Assembly (NCBI RefSeq): GCF_000262345.1
Contig: NZ_AJTQ01000186.1
Location: 51,397 to 115,396 of the forward strand
Reading direction: 5' to 3'
Origin: Streptomyces xiaopingdaonensis
Lineage (GTDB): Bacteria; Actinomycetota; Actinomycetes; Streptomycetales; Streptomycetaceae
DNA length: 64,000 nucleotides
Shown: positions 1 to 8,933 of the stretch, in pieces
Layout: each line of letters opens with the position of its first letter
How positions within the stretch are numbered: the first letter of the stretch is position 1
Notes under the pieces: generated by a model
Told to the model about the DNA's origin: nothing
The model's input: only the letters and a program-made list of their open reading frames with translations
The model's database searches: none
Translations under genes and position numbers: made by a program

Positions 1-852
1 CTCGGCATCCCGCCGTCATGGCTGCCCGACGTCCAGGCGCCGGGCACCGAGGTCGGCACCGTCTGCTCGGCCGCCGCCGAGGAGACGGGGCTGCCGGAGG
101 GCGCCTCGGTGCGGCTCGGGATGACGGACGGCTGCACCGGGCAACTCGCCACGGGCGCCGTGCGTCCCGGAGAGTTCGTCGGGGTCCTCGGTACGACCTA
201 CGTACTCAAGGGCGTCACGCGGGAGTTGGCCACCGACCCGTCGGGCGCCGTCTACAGCCACCGCCACCCGGACGGCTGGTGGCTTCCGGGAGGCGCCTCC
301 AACACCGGTGGCGAGGCGCTCGGTTGGTTCGACTGGTCCAGGTTCCCCGAACTCGACGCGGCCGCAGCCGCGCGCGGTCCTGCCTCCTTCGTCAGCTATC
401 CGCTGCGCCGCGAGGGCGAGCGGTTCCCGTTCGTCAGCAGCGCGGCGCGCGGCTTCACCACCGGCACGCCCGCCGACGACGCCGAGCGGCACCGGGCCGA
501 CCAGGAGGGCGTCGCCTTCCTCGAGCGGCTCGCGCTGGAGCGCGTCGCCGAGCTGGGGGTAGCGGTGGAGGGCCCGCTCCACGCGGCGGGCGGCGGCAGC
601 CGCAGCGCGCTGTGGACCCGTATCCGGGCGACGGTGCTGGGGCGGGAGCTGCGCGTCGTCGACCGGGCCGAAACCGCCTTCGGCGCCGCCCTGTTGGCGG
701 CGGCCGGCACCCTGTACGGGAACCTGTCGGAGGCCGCCTCCGCGATGGTGGGCCCGGGGCGCACCGTCGAGCCGGAGCCGCGCGAGCGGCAGGCGCTGGA
801 GGAGTCGTACGGGGAGTTCGTCGGGGCGCTGCGGGAGCGGGGGCTGCTGTGA
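1..852 (+). CDS. FGGY-family carbohydrate kinase, C-terminal part (5' truncated by window)
   Basis: The reading frame is already open at base 1 and ends with TGA at 852, so only the C-terminal 283 residues or so are visible. They carry the ATP-binding FGGY_C fold signatures: an acidic start of the domain (MTDGCTGQLATGA), the glycine-rich VGVLGTTYVLKG strand-turn, and the late AGGGSRSALWTRI segment that contacts ATP in glycerol/xylulose/ribulose kinases. It would phosphorylate a sugar or polyol in the cytosol; the substrate-determining N-terminal half lies outside the window, so no substrate is assigned. The neighbouring TetR/oxidoreductase pair gives no hint about pathway. Confidence 0.85.
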   Translation, partial: LGIPPSWLPDVQAPGTEVGTVCSAAAEETGLPEGASVRLGMTDGCTGQLATGAVRPGEFVGVLGTTYVLKGVTRELATDPSGAVYSHRHPDGWWLPGGASNTGGEALGWFDWSRFPELDAAAAARGPASFVSYPLRREGERFPFVSSAARGFTTGTPADDAERHRADQEGVAFLERLALERVAELGVAVEGPLHAAGGGSRSALWTRIRATVLGRELRVVDRAETAFGAALLAAAGTLYGNLSEAASAMVGPGRTVEPEPRERQALEESYGEFVGALRERGLL

Positions 853-1052
853 GCGCACGGCTGTCGCGGTCGGCGTGACTGGGGTACGCAGTCGGACGAC
901 CGGGTCCGTACCACGCGCAGCCGCTCACTACCGACGTCCGGCAGCGATCCCACGCACGGGACGGCGTACTGCCCACGTCCCGCAAGGTCGGTCCCTCCTC
1001 CGGGCGCGCCGCCTCTTCGATCGGCTGTCGCACATCTGCGCACCTCGCTAAA

Positions 1053-1065
1053 TTACTAGTAGTAA
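1053..1065. promoter_or_regulatory. Putative TetR operator (TTACT-AGT-AGTAA)
   Basis: A 13-bp inverted repeat with perfect 5-bp arms and a 3-nt centre lies 41 nt upstream of the proposed TetR start, followed directly by GTTAC, which makes a second small dyad (GTAA-G-TTAC). It is an AT-rich island in GC-rich DNA and sits where an autoregulatory operator overlapping the promoter would be expected. The regulator assignment is inferred from position only. Confidence 0.5.
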
Positions 1066-1106
1066 GTTACGGTTGGTAGATTCCACGGAGGAGAGAGGAC
1101 CGAACG

Positions 1107-1691
1107 ATTTCTGCCACCACGCACCGGAGGCTCTCCAAACACGAACGTCACGCACAACTTCTGGCTGTCGCACGTGAGCTGATCCGCGAGATGGGCACGG
1201 ACAGTTTCACTTTGGGCAAGCTTGCTCAACGGGCAGGGGTTACCAAGCCGTTGGTCTACGACCACTTCGGCGACCGGTCCGGGGTGCTCGCCGAGCTGTA
1301 CCGCGAGTTCGAGGAACACCAACGGCAGACTCTTGCGCTCGCCCTCACGAACACGGCACCCGAGTTGCCCGCAGTGGCCGGTGTCATCGCGGACGCGCAC
1401 ATCGAGTGCTGTCTGGCGGAAGGGCAGGAACTGGCGGCTGTCGTCGCCGCACTCGAAGGTTCGCCCGCGCTCAGTCGGCTGCGCCAAGAGGCGGAGGACG
1501 CGTACCTCGTCATGTGTCGGAAAGCCCTGGAACCGTTTTCGGGCCCCATGGACACGGCTGGATTGCAGGCCGTCGCCGGCGCCGGCGACGCCCTGGCCCG
1601 CAGTGCCCTTGCCGGCAGGATCAGCTCAGAGCGTGCGCGCCAGGCACTCGGCCACGTCATCACGTCTGTTGCCACCCAGGAGAACTCATGA
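1107..1691 (+). CDS. TetR/AcrR-family transcriptional regulator (probable ATT start)
   Basis: Predicted 194-aa repressor with an N-terminal TetR helix-turn-helix: helix 1 is LSKHERHAQLLAVARELIRE and the HTH is TLGKLAQRAGVTKPLVYDHF, followed by a ligand-binding helical domain. The only ATG in frame (1191) would delete helix 1. The frame is open back to the TAG at 1077 and contains no ATG, GTG or TTG, but a strong Shine-Dalgarno (GGAGGAGAGAGG, 1087-1098) is followed by ATT at 1107, which restores the complete fold (ACG at 1104 is the other option). Its stop overlaps the start of the quinone reductase by 4 nt (ATGA), so they are cotranscribed and the repressor probably controls its own operon through the palindrome at 1053-1065. 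Confidence 0.8.
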   Translation: MSATTHRRLSKHERHAQLLAVARELIREMGTDSFTLGKLAQRAGVTKPLVYDHFGDRSGVLAELYREFEEHQRQTLALALTNTAPELPAVAGVIADAHIECCLAEGQELAAVVAALEGSPALSRLRQEAEDAYLVMCRKALEPFSGPMDTAGLQAVAGAGDALARSALAGRISSERARQALGHVITSVATQENS

Positions 1692-2488
1692 CGATCACAC
1701 GTCCTCCGCAGCCGGGCACAGCCCTCTGGGTGTCAGCGCACCCCCGGCAGAGGTCGCTCAACGGCCGCCTCACAAGGGAGGGGGTGGAGGAACTCTCGGC
1801 CCATCACGAGGTGCTCACCTCGGACCTCTACGCTCAGCGATTCGATCCCGTACTGGGCGATCACGATCTCGGGGACCTTGCAGGCACGCCAGGAAGCGTC
1901 GCCGAGCAGGCCGGCACGGCGTACGCCAGGGGACAGCTCTCCGCCGAAGTCAAGGAGGAACAGGCCAAGCTCGCCGCCGCGGAACTGCTCGTCGTGCAGT
2001 TCCCGCTGTGGTGGTACGGGCCCCCGGCCATCCTCAAGGGATGGTTCGACCGTGTCCTCACCGGCGGGTTCTCCCACGGCGACCTGGACCCCGTGCTCGG
2101 CGTGCCACGACGGTACGGAGACGGCGGCCTCACCGGGCGGAAGGCGCTGTTGGTGGTGACCGCGGGCGAGGACGAACGCACACTCGGTCCCCGCGGCGTC
2201 AGCGGCGACCTCGAATCGCTGCTGTTCCCGATCACGCACGGCGTGCTCTGGTTCGTGGGCATCGAGACACTCGATCTGCATGTCGTCCACGATGCTGACA
2301 CGCTGGGGGCCGAGGGGTTCGATCGGGAGAGGGAGCGCCTGCGGGAGCGGCTTCGCACGATCGACGACGAGCCCGCCCGGAAGTTCCGGCGCCTGCGCGA
2401 CGGGGACTATCACGGAACGCGCTCGCTCCACCCCGAACTGCTGCCCGGTCGCACCGACTTCGGAATCCACCTCGCTCACGCCCGCTAG
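1688..2488 (+). CDS. NAD(P)H-dependent quinone reductase, flavodoxin-fold
   Basis: A 266-aa Flavodoxin_2/NQO-type oxidoreductase. Visible signatures are an N-terminal strand ending in a nucleotide-phosphate loop (WVSAHPRQRSLNG), the conserved QFPLWWYGPPAILKGWFDRV segment, and GGFSHG after it; this block forms the flavin/NAD(P)H pocket of NQO1 and MdaB/KefF relatives. It should reduce quinones or other electrophiles by two electrons in the cytosol. It overlaps the upstream TetR gene by ATGA, the usual layout for a repressor that senses a quinone or aromatic compound and derepresses its own detoxification enzyme. Substrate unknown. Confidence 0.85.
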   Translation: MTITRPPQPGTALWVSAHPRQRSLNGRLTREGVEELSAHHEVLTSDLYAQRFDPVLGDHDLGDLAGTPGSVAEQAGTAYARGQLSAEVKEEQAKLAAAELLVVQFPLWWYGPPAILKGWFDRVLTGGFSHGDLDPVLGVPRRYGDGGLTGRKALLVVTAGEDERTLGPRGVSGDLESLLFPITHGVLWFVGIETLDLHVVHDADTLGAEGFDRERERLRERLRTIDDEPARKFRRLRDGDYHGTRSLHPELLPGRTDFGIHLAHAR

Positions 2489-2702
2489 TTTCCGCTCGTG
2501 GACCGCGACCGTAGCGCTTGTGCACGGTGTATGCCCGGCCGGACCCGGAACCCGGTGCTGCTGAGGCCGGGCCGCTCGGCGCCCGTCGGGTCGCTCCGAC
2601 CGTGTGAGCAACGGCGCCCGGACCGCTCGAAGGCCGCGCCGGGCAGCTCCTCGGCCTCTCGCGCGACCCGGGACGTCGCCGCCCGGGCGTCGTCCGCCGA
2701 CT

Positions 2703-3848
2703 TCAGGGCGCCTTGAGGTAGTCCTCGGCGACGCGGGCCGCGATGCGTTCCAGCAGTGGGCCCGCCTGGGCGAGGGCGGCGTCCGTGTCCGGCTCGATGT
2801 CGGCGAGTGCGTACGCGCGCTCGATGCCCGCGGCGCGGAGTGCCTTTCGGTCGATCCTGAGGCGTCCGCAGACGGCGACGACCGGCTTGCCCGCCTTGCC
2901 TGCCGCCGCTGCCACGCCGGCCGGGGCCTTGCCGTGGAGGGTCTGCTCGTCGAGCGAGCCCTCGCCTGTCACCACCAGGTCGGCGCGCTGCAACGCGTCC
3001 TGGAAGCCGAGGACTTCGAGGAGGACCTCGATCCCCGGGCGGAAGGCGGCGCCCAGGCCGACGAGCGCGGCGTACCCCACGCCGCCGGCCGCGCCGGCGC
3101 CCGGGGCCTCGGCCGTCGAGACGGCCTCGTCGCCGACGGACTCGCCGAGCACGCGCACGAAGTGGGCGAGAGCGGCATCGAGCACCTCGACGTCCCGTTC
3201 GGAGGCGCCCTTCTGCGGTCCGTAGACAGTGGCGGCGCCCTTGGGACCCGTGAGGGGGTTGTCGACGTCGCTGGCGAGGACGAACTCGATGTCCTTGAGC
3301 CGCTCGTCGAGCTGGGAAAGATCGGCCGAGACGAGCTCGACGAGGGGGCCGCCGCCGTGCGGGATCTGGTCGCCGTCCTCGTCGAGGAAGTGCGCGCCGA
3401 GCGCCTGGAGCATGCCGGCGCCGCCGTCGACCGTCGCCGAGCCGCCGACGCCGAGGACGATCCGCCGCGCGCCCGCCTCCACGGCGGCGCTGATCACCTC
3501 GCCGGTTCCGTAGGTGGTGGCGGTGAGCGGTGCGAAGACGCCCTCGGGGAGGAGCTCGAGGCCGGACGCCGCGGCCATCTCCACGACGGCCGTGCCCTCG
3601 TGGAGCGCGAAGGCCGCGGTGACGGGCGCACCGAGCGGGCCCGTCACCTCCGCCTCGCGGCGCTCGAACCCGGACGCGACGGCGGCCTCCACGGTGCCGT
3701 CGCCGCCGTCGGCCACGGGGAGCGCCTCCGTCTCGGTGCCGGGGGCGACCTTGCGCAGCCCGTTGCCGACGTGCTCGGCGACCTCGACGGCCGTCAGCGA
3801 TCCCTTGAACTTGTCCGCGGCGATCAGCACATGCGCCGTCGTTGTCAT
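2703..3848 (-). CDS. glxK: Glycerate 2-kinase (GlxK/GarK family)
   Basis: A 381-aa protein of the glycerate kinase type-1 family, which phosphorylates D-glycerate with ATP in the glyoxylate/tartronate salvage route. The diagnostic N-terminal block ADKFKGSLTA and the nearby VADGGDGTVEA loop are present, as are the GVGGSATVDGGAGML motif near residue 130 and the late VVTGEGSLDEQTL segment that marks the family. Length is normal for the family (about 370-390). It is alone: the 148-nt gap upstream leads to a separately started oxidoreductase, and it converges with the quinone reductase on the left. Confidence 0.92.
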   Translation of the reverse strand: MTTTAHVLIAADKFKGSLTAVEVAEHVGNGLRKVAPGTETEALPVADGGDGTVEAAVASGFERREAEVTGPLGAPVTAAFALHEGTAVVEMAAASGLELLPEGVFAPLTATTYGTGEVISAAVEAGARRIVLGVGGSATVDGGAGMLQALGAHFLDEDGDQIPHGGGPLVELVSADLSQLDERLKDIEFVLASDVDNPLTGPKGAATVYGPQKGASERDVEVLDAALAHFVRVLGESVGDEAVSTAEAPGAGAAGGVGYAALVGLGAAFRPGIEVLLEVLGFQDALQRADLVVTGEGSLDEQTLHGKAPAGVAAAAGKAGKPVVAVCGRLRIDRKALRAAGIERAYALADIEPDTDAALAQAGPLLERIAARVAEDYLKAP

Positions 3849-3996
3849 GGTTCTGCCCCTGGGTCTCTCTTTGCTCGAACAGGCAGTCGTGCCCGGGTGA
3901 CCCTATCTGCCGGAAGGGTGCCCGGACCATGGGCCGTCCGGCGGCGGGGGCCTGTTGTGCTGTCGCACGGCCCGACCCGCCCCGGCGCAGCCCCGG

Positions 3997-5424
3997 TTAC
4001 TCCGTTCTTCGGAGCCGCCGCCACACGGCGCGGGCGGCGTTGTGTCCTGACATGCCGTGGACGCCGGGGCCCGGGGGCGTGGCGGAGGAGCAGAGGAAGA
4101 CCGCGGGGTGCGCGGTGGAGTACGGGACTCGGGAGAGCTTCGGGCGGAGCAGGAGCTGGAGACCGGAGGCCGAGCCGCAGGCGATGTCCCCGCCGACGTA
4201 GTTGGGGTTGCGCTCGGCGAGCTCCGGGGGGCCTGCCGTCGCCCGGGCGAGGACGAGGTCGCGGAAACCCGGTGCAAAGCGCTCCAGTTGGCGCTCGACG
4301 GCCTCGGTGAGGTCGCCCTCCCAACCGTTGGGGACGTGGCCGTAGGCCCAGAAGGTGTGCCGCCCCTCCGGCGCCCTGGTGGAGTCGACGAGGCTCGGCT
4401 GCGAGGTGATCAGGAACGGCCGCTCGGGCGCCCGGCCGCCGACGGCGTCGCGGAGCGCGACGTCGATGTCCCGCACCGCCGGGCCGACGTGGACGGTCCC
4501 GGCGCGGCGGGCCTCCTCCGAGCGCCACGGGACGGGCCCCGAGAGGGCGTAGTCGAGCTTGAATACGCTGGCGCCGTAGCGGAAGTGCTCGTACGCGCTG
4601 CCGAGACCGGCGATGCGGGCGAGAGCCGTGGGCGAGGTGTCGAAGACGTAGGCGCGGGCGGGCGGGAGTTCGTCGAGCCGGCGGACCTCGGTGCCGGTGT
4701 GGAGGGTGCCGCCGAGGGCGCGGAGGTAGCCGGCGAGCGCGTCCGAGATCGCCTGGGAGCCGCCGCGCGGTACGGGCCAGCCGAAGGTGTGCGCCGCGAG
4801 CGCGAAGACGAGCGCGGGGCCGGCCGACGCGGGGTTCTCCAGCGGTGCGATGACGTGCCCCGCGAGCCCGGCGAAGAGGGCCTTCGCCTTCTCCGCGCGG
4901 AAGCGGAGGTTGAGCAGGGCGGCGGGGAGGAGCCCGGAGAGGCCGAACCTGGCGAGGAGCAGCGGGTGTTGGGGGAAGCGGCCGTCGAGGGCGGAGCCGA
5001 GTGCGAGGAAGTCTGCGGCGAGCTCGTCCCACCTGCCGATGAACGGTGCGACGAGGCGGCGGTACGCGCCGGCGTCCCGCGGTCCGAGCGAGCTCGCCGT
5101 CTCGCCGACGGAGCGCGCGAGGACGGCCGCGGTGCCGTCGGGGAACGGGTGGGCGAGCGGCAGCTCCGGGTCGAGCCACGTGAGGCCGTGCTCGGCGAGC
5201 GGCATCGAGCGGAACGCCGGCGACCCGACGCCCGTGGGGTGTACGGCCGAGCAGGGGTCGTGCCGGAACCCGGGGAGCGTCAACTCATCGGTCCTCGCCC
5301 CTCCCCCGACCTTCTCCGCGGCCTCGAAGAGCTCCACGGAGAAGCCTCTCCTCGCCAGCTCCACGGCGGCCGTCAGGCCGTTCGGGCCGGCCCCGACGAC
5401 GACCACGTCACGGATCGTTGGCAC
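3997..5424 (-). CDS. CrtI/phytoene-desaturase-like FAD-dependent oxidoreductase
   Basis: A 475-aa amine-oxidase-superfamily flavoprotein. The N-terminus has the dinucleotide-binding [17 protein letters not shown] motif, followed by the conserved [14 protein letters not shown] loop seen in phytoene desaturases and related isoprenoid or retinol oxidoreductases; the C-terminus has the family FAD contact ([15 protein letters not shown]). I chose the GTG start at 5424 because GAGGGGAG lies just upstream and the Rossmann motif begins a few residues in; a longer frame extends to 5514 without support. No carotenoid genes are nearby, so the substrate is unassigned. Confidence 0.85.
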   Translation of the reverse strand: MPTIRDVVVVGAGPNGLTAAVELARRGFSVELFEAAEKVGGGARTDELTLPGFRHDPCSAVHPTGVGSPAFRSMPLAEHGLTWLDPELPLAHPFPDGTAAVLARSVGETASSLGPRDAGAYRRLVAPFIGRWDELAADFLALGSALDGRFPQHPLLLARFGLSGLLPAALLNLRFRAEKAKALFAGLAGHVIAPLENPASAGPALVFALAAHTFGWPVPRGGSQAISDALAGYLRALGGTLHTGTEVRRLDELPPARAYVFDTSPTALARIAGLGSAYEHFRYGASVFKLDYALSGPVPWRSEEARRAGTVHVGPAVRDIDVALRDAVGGRAPERPFLITSQPSLVDSTRAPEGRHTFWAYGHVPNGWEGDLTEAVERQLERFAPGFRDLVLARATAGPPELAERNPNYVGGDIACGSASGLQLLLRPKLSRVPYSTAHPAVFLCSSATPPGPGVHGMSGHNAARAVWRRLRRTE

Positions 5425-5547
5425 TGTCGGCTCCCCTCGTGCCCCTGGCGCGGGGCTCTCACCGGCTCGGTCGCACAGCGTGGGCCACTCTACGCGGACG
5501 GTCCGACACCGCACCGGCGACCACCCGACGGAACCGCGGACGCACCG

Positions 5548-5778
5548 TCACCGAGCCGGCGGCGAGGCGCGATCCCGCGCGAGCCCGGGGAGCGGGTCCT
5601 GCGCCGGCTCGAAAGGACCCGGCACCGGTGCGAGCCGCATCCGGAGCCGCCTTCTGCACTCGGGCCCGAGCCCCCAGCGCCGGGAGACGCGGTCGCGCAG
5701 CGGGTGCCCGCACATCCGGCAGCGGAGCGGTTCGGGCTCGTCGGGGGCGGTGCCGGGGAGGGTCGGGAGGTCGTCCAT
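5548..5778 (-). CDS. Small zinc-finger-like protein (DUF6011-type)
   Basis: A 76-aa cytosolic protein. The central segment CRMCGHPLRDRVSRRWGLGPEC has two Cys pairs (CxxC and a single later Cys followed by Arg-rich residues) characteristic of the small DUF6011-type proteins common in Streptomyces, thought to bind zinc. N- and C-terminal flanks are proline-rich and low complexity. Function is unknown. ATG at 5778 is the natural start. Confidence 0.7.
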   Translation of the reverse strand: MDDLPTLPGTAPDEPEPLRCRMCGHPLRDRVSRRWGLGPECRRRLRMRLAPVPGPFEPAQDPLPGLARDRASPPAR

Positions 5779-5871
5779 GTGTCCACGGTGCCAGGCCTGT
5801 TGGGGTCGGCGCGGGGCAACGGGCGCTGCTCGTCGCCGTGGTCGGGCGGTGCGGCTCGGATCGTCCGCCGA

Positions 5872-6130
5872 GTGCGGGGTAGGCGGCCGCCATGGGGGAA
5901 GAGGGCGGTCGAGGGCGCGGCGTACGGAGCGTGGTGCGGGGCGGCGTGGTGGCTGCTCACCGGCTCCGCCTCGGACGCCGTCGCAGCGGGGACGGCGAGC
6001 GGTGCGGCCCGGTGGGCGCCCGGCCGTTCGTCGCCAGGGCCTTGCGGAGGAACGCCGAGAGGTACGCGGAGAACTTGCGGCGTGCGCGGCGCGGACGGTG
6101 GGGCGGGTGGCCGGAAGGTGTACGCCCGCG
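5872..6130 (+). pseudogene. Possible frameshifted small membrane-protein remnant
   Basis: The gap between the DUF6011-like gene and the phosphatase has no intact gene. On the plus strand, one frame reads a hydrophobic segment (AAYGAWCGAAWWLLTGSASD) with coding-like third positions until about 6015. The coding signal then moves to another frame, reading GARPFVARALRRNAERYAEN to about 6130. Joined, these resemble a short membrane protein with a basic cytoplasmic tail broken by one frameshift. This is a judgement from codon composition; a pure intergenic explanation is possible. Confidence 0.3.
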
Positions 6131-6136
6131 TGCCGG

Positions 6137-6973
6137 TCAGCCGCCGAGCGCCCCCAGTACCCGGCGCACGGTCGGCTCGTCGCGGGCGGAGACGAACGGG
6201 AGCGCGTTGCGCCCGCGGAGCCGGAAAGGCGCGCCGTCGAAGGTACGGGTGGCGCCGCCGACCTCGGCGACGAGGAGCTGCCCCGCGGCATGGTCCCAAG
6301 CGGCCTCCCAGGTGTAGGCGACAGCGTCCAACTCCCCTGCTGCCACGGCGAGATACTCCAGGCCGGCCGAGCCCGTGGGCCGGGCGGCGAGCGTATCCGG
6401 CGGGCTGTCGCGCAGGGCGGCGAGGGCGCGGCGCTGCGCCGCGTCGTCGGCGTCGGCGTCGGGGAAGGAGAAGGCGACGTCGAGCGGTGCCCCGCGGTCC
6501 TCGGGCGCGGCGAGCGGCTCGCCGCCGAGCGCGGCTCCGCCGCCGCGTACCGCGGTGGCGAAGAGCCCGAGGACCGGCGCGTACGTCCAGGAGGCGACGG
6601 TCTCGCCGCCGCGTGCGAGCGCCACCAGCGTGCTGAACTCGGGCGCGCCGGAGACGAAGTGCCGGGTGCCGTCGATCGGATCGACGATCCAGACCCAGCC
6701 GTCGCCCTCGAGGGCCGCGTACCTGCCGGGGTCCGCGTACACGGACTCCTCGCCGACCACCGCCGAGCCGGGGAGCAGCGCGGTGAGCGCAGCCGACAGG
6801 TGCGCCTCGGCCGCGCGGTCGGCGACGGTGGCGAGGTCGTGCGGGCCCGCCTTCTCGAACACCTCCTCGGCGCCGAGGCGTTGGCGGCGCGGCAGCACCT
6901 CGGTGGCGACGGCCTCGCGTACGGCCTCTTCGACTTCGCTGAGCAGACGTTCGGGGAACACCCGGCAATCCAA
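6137..6973 (-). CDS. Inositol monophosphatase family protein
   Basis: A 278-aa Mg-dependent sugar-phosphate phosphatase of the IMPase/FBPase/CysQ superfamily. Metal-binding motifs are all present: the GEES motif in AVVGEESVY near residue 75, the catalytic WIVDPIDGTRHF block near residue 95, and the C-terminal WEAAWDHAAGQLLV motif. It may hydrolyse inositol-1-phosphate, histidinol phosphate, fructose-1,6-bisphosphate or PAP; sequence alone does not separate these. It is divergent from the sirtuin gene with only 64 nt between the two starts. Confidence 0.9.
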   Translation of the reverse strand: MDCRVFPERLLSEVEEAVREAVATEVLPRRQRLGAEEVFEKAGPHDLATVADRAAEAHLSAALTALLPGSAVVGEESVYADPGRYAALEGDGWVWIVDPIDGTRHFVSGAPEFSTLVALARGGETVASWTYAPVLGLFATAVRGGGAALGGEPLAAPEDRGAPLDVAFSFPDADADDAAQRRALAALRDSPPDTLAARPTGSAGLEYLAVAAGELDAVAYTWEAAWDHAAGQLLVAEVGGATRTFDGAPFRLRGRNALPFVSARDEPTVRRVLGALGG

Positions 6974-7037
6974 GCATGCGCCGGCCGCGCCGCCCGGTCA
7001 GGTGGCCGCACGCCGCCGCGGCACTACCCTGGCGGGC

Positions 7038-7814
7038 ATGAGCGCCGAGCACGCCCCCGCAACCGACGCCGAGGAGAGCGGCGAGGAGGACGGCCGTCCC
7101 CTCGTGGCGATCCTCAGCGGCGCAGGGATCTCGACCGACTCCGGCATCCCCGACTACCGCGGCCCCAGGGGCCTGTGGCGCGAGGACCCGGACGCGGAGA
7201 AGCTCGTCACGTACGGGTACTACATGAGCGACCCGGAGATCCGGCGCCGCTCCTGGCAGATGCGCCGCACCAGCCCCACGTGGGAGGCGCGGCCGAACGC
7301 GGCGCACGAGGCGGTGGCCCGCCTGGAGCGGTCGGGGGTGCCGGTGCGGGTGATCACGCAGAACGTCGACGGGCTCCACCAGCTCGCGGGCGTCCCCGAG
7401 GAGAAGGTGCTGGAGCTGCACGGGAGTTCGCGGAGCGCGGTGTGCACGGGGTGCGGGGCCGCCTCGTCGATGGCTGCGGCGTTGCGGCGGGTCGAGGCCG
7501 GGGAGGAGGACCCGGCGTGCGAGGTGTGCGGCGGCATCCTGAAGTCGGCGACGGTGATGTTCGGTGAGCAGCTCGACCCGCGGGTGCTGGGCGCCGCGGT
7601 CGCCGTGGCGAAGGCGTGCGACGTCCTCGTCGCCGTCGGGACGAGCCTCCAGGTGCAGCCGGCGGCCTCGCTCGCGTCCCTCGCCGCCGAGCACGGGGCC
7701 CGTCTCGTGATCGTCAACGCCTCACCCACGCCGTACGACGCGCTCGCCGACGAGGTCGTGCGGGAGCCGATCGGCGAGGCGCTGCCCCCGCTCCTCGACA
7801 CCCTGCGGGGCTGA
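7038..7814 (+). CDS. NAD-dependent protein deacylase (Sir2 family)
   Basis: A 258-aa sirtuin. NAD-binding GAGISTDSGIPDYRG, the TQNVDGLHQLAG motif, the catalytic-base ELHGS histidine, and four zinc-ligand cysteines (CTGCG and, about 30 residues on, CEVCGG) are all present and correctly spaced, followed by GTSLQVQPAASL and the IVNASPTP NAD contact. It should remove acetyl or other acyl groups from lysines in the cytosol, producing nicotinamide and O-acyl-ADP-ribose. The first 20 residues are acidic and variable. It converges with the siderophore ATPase gene, 12 nt apart. Confidence 0.95.
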   Translation: MSAEHAPATDAEESGEEDGRPLVAILSGAGISTDSGIPDYRGPRGLWREDPDAEKLVTYGYYMSDPEIRRRSWQMRRTSPTWEARPNAAHEAVARLERSGVPVRVITQNVDGLHQLAGVPEEKVLELHGSSRSAVCTGCGAASSMAAALRRVEAGEEDPACEVCGGILKSATVMFGEQLDPRVLGAAVAVAKACDVLVAVGTSLQVQPAASLASLAAEHGARLVIVNASPTPYDALADEVVREPIGEALPPLLDTLRG

Positions 7815-7826
7815 CCCGCCCGCTCC

Positions 7827-8624
7827 TCAGCCACCCGACCGCGACCGTGGCACCACCACGGGCGCACCGTCCGAGGGCCCGGCGACCACGTCGGCCTCGA
7901 CCTCGTACAACTCCTCGACGAGAGCGCTGTCGACGGTCTCGGCCGGCGGTCCCTGGGCGAGGACGCGTCCGTCCTTCATCGCGACGACGGTGTCCGCGTA
8001 CCGTGCCGCCGCCGAGAGGTCGTGGAGCACCATCACGACCGTCCGGCCGCCGGCTGTGATCTCCCGGACGAGCTCCAGCACGTCGACGACGTGGCCGAGG
8101 TCGAGGGCGCTCGTGGGCTCGTCGAGGAGGACGAGCGGGGTCTCCTGCGCCAACACCATGGCGAGCCAGCACCGTTGGCGCTGCCCGCCCGAGAGCCGCG
8201 CCAGCGGTTCCCCGGCGAACTCGACCGTGGCCGTCGCCTCCATCGCCTCCCGTACCGCCCGCTCGTCCTCGCGCGACCACTGCCGCAGGACGCTCTGGTG
8301 CGGGTGGCGGCCGAAGCGCACGAGCCTGGAGACGGTCACCCCCTCCGGTGCCAGCGGCGACTGCGGCAGCAGCGCGATCCGTCGGGCGGCCTCGCGCCTG
8401 CCGAGCGCCCACACGTCGTCGCCGGAGGCCCGTACGGTGCCGGAGGCGGGTCGCTGGAGCCGGGCGAGGCTGCGCAACAGGGTCGATTTCCCGCACCCGT
8501 TGGGCCCGACGATCGCCGCGACCTTCCCTGCCCCGACCGTGACGTCGGCTCCGTGGACGACCGGGCGGTTCGGGTAGCCCACGTGCAGCCCCTCCACCTC
8601 CAGGCCGGGCGGTGTCACGCTCAC
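7827..8624 (-). CDS. Ferric-siderophore ABC transporter ATPase (FepC/FecE type)
   Basis: A 265-aa ABC ATPase with Walker A GPNGCGKST, Q-loop in IALLPQSPLAPEG, signature LSGGQRQRC, Walker B PLVLLDEPTSALD and switch His in VMVLHDLSAA. The insertion pattern and the GRHPHQ segment are typical of the FepC/FhuC/BtuD group that powers FecCD permeases. No permease is adjacent, but two FecCD permeases are encoded without an ATPase at 41.2-43.4 kb and the binding lipoprotein at 30.3 kb, so the importer is probably assembled from these separated genes. It is divergent from the siderophore biosynthetic operon across an iron box at 8776-8794, so Fe-repressed expression is expected. Confidence 0.93.
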   Translation of the reverse strand: MSVTPPGLEVEGLHVGYPNRPVVHGADVTVGAGKVAAIVGPNGCGKSTLLRSLARLQRPASGTVRASGDDVWALGRREAARRIALLPQSPLAPEGVTVSRLVRFGRHPHQSVLRQWSREDERAVREAMEATATVEFAGEPLARLSGGQRQRCWLAMVLAQETPLVLLDEPTSALDLGHVVDVLELVREITAGGRTVVMVLHDLSAAARYADTVVAMKDGRVLAQGPPAETVDSALVEELYEVEADVVAGPSDGAPVVVPRSRSGG

Positions 8625-8775
8625 CGGCCGCGCTCCGCCGCCGCGCTCGGGCGGCGGCCGGGGCCGTACGAGCGCCTGCCTCCGGGGCGGCGTGCGTCAA
8701 CTCCGCTGCTGGTCGCGGCTGGTCGCGCCGACCGGGTGCGGACGGTGCGGGGTCGGCCCACTTGCTTCGCGTACA

Positions 8776-8794
8776 TATGGTTAGCCTAACCTAA
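8776..8794 (-). promoter_or_regulatory. Iron box (DmdR/IdeR operator)
   Basis: The minus strand reads TTAGGTTAGGCTAACCATA, matching the actinobacterial iron box (TTAGGTTAGGCTCACCTAA) in the first 12 positions and 15 or 16 of 19 overall. It lies between the uptake ATPase and the 2,3-dihydroxybenzoate operon, so one Fe(II)-loaded DmdR/IdeR dimer pair could repress both directions. Confidence 0.9.
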
Positions 8795-8933
8795 GTTCGT
8801 CGCTCGGAGAGGGCGACCGACAACGACCCGATACGCCGTGCTGCACAGCGACTTGTCCGCCGCGCCCCACCCGGGGCGGCGCCCATCGACCCGCGCAAGC
8901 GGCCTGATCCCACTCGGACGACGGAGGCTCAGC

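Noticed and set aside
4057..7567. Very long plus-strand open frames opposite the flavoprotein and phosphatase genes
   Set aside because: They run antisense to genes with clear domains and have the Arg/Pro/Gly-rich composition of GC-rich shadow frames.
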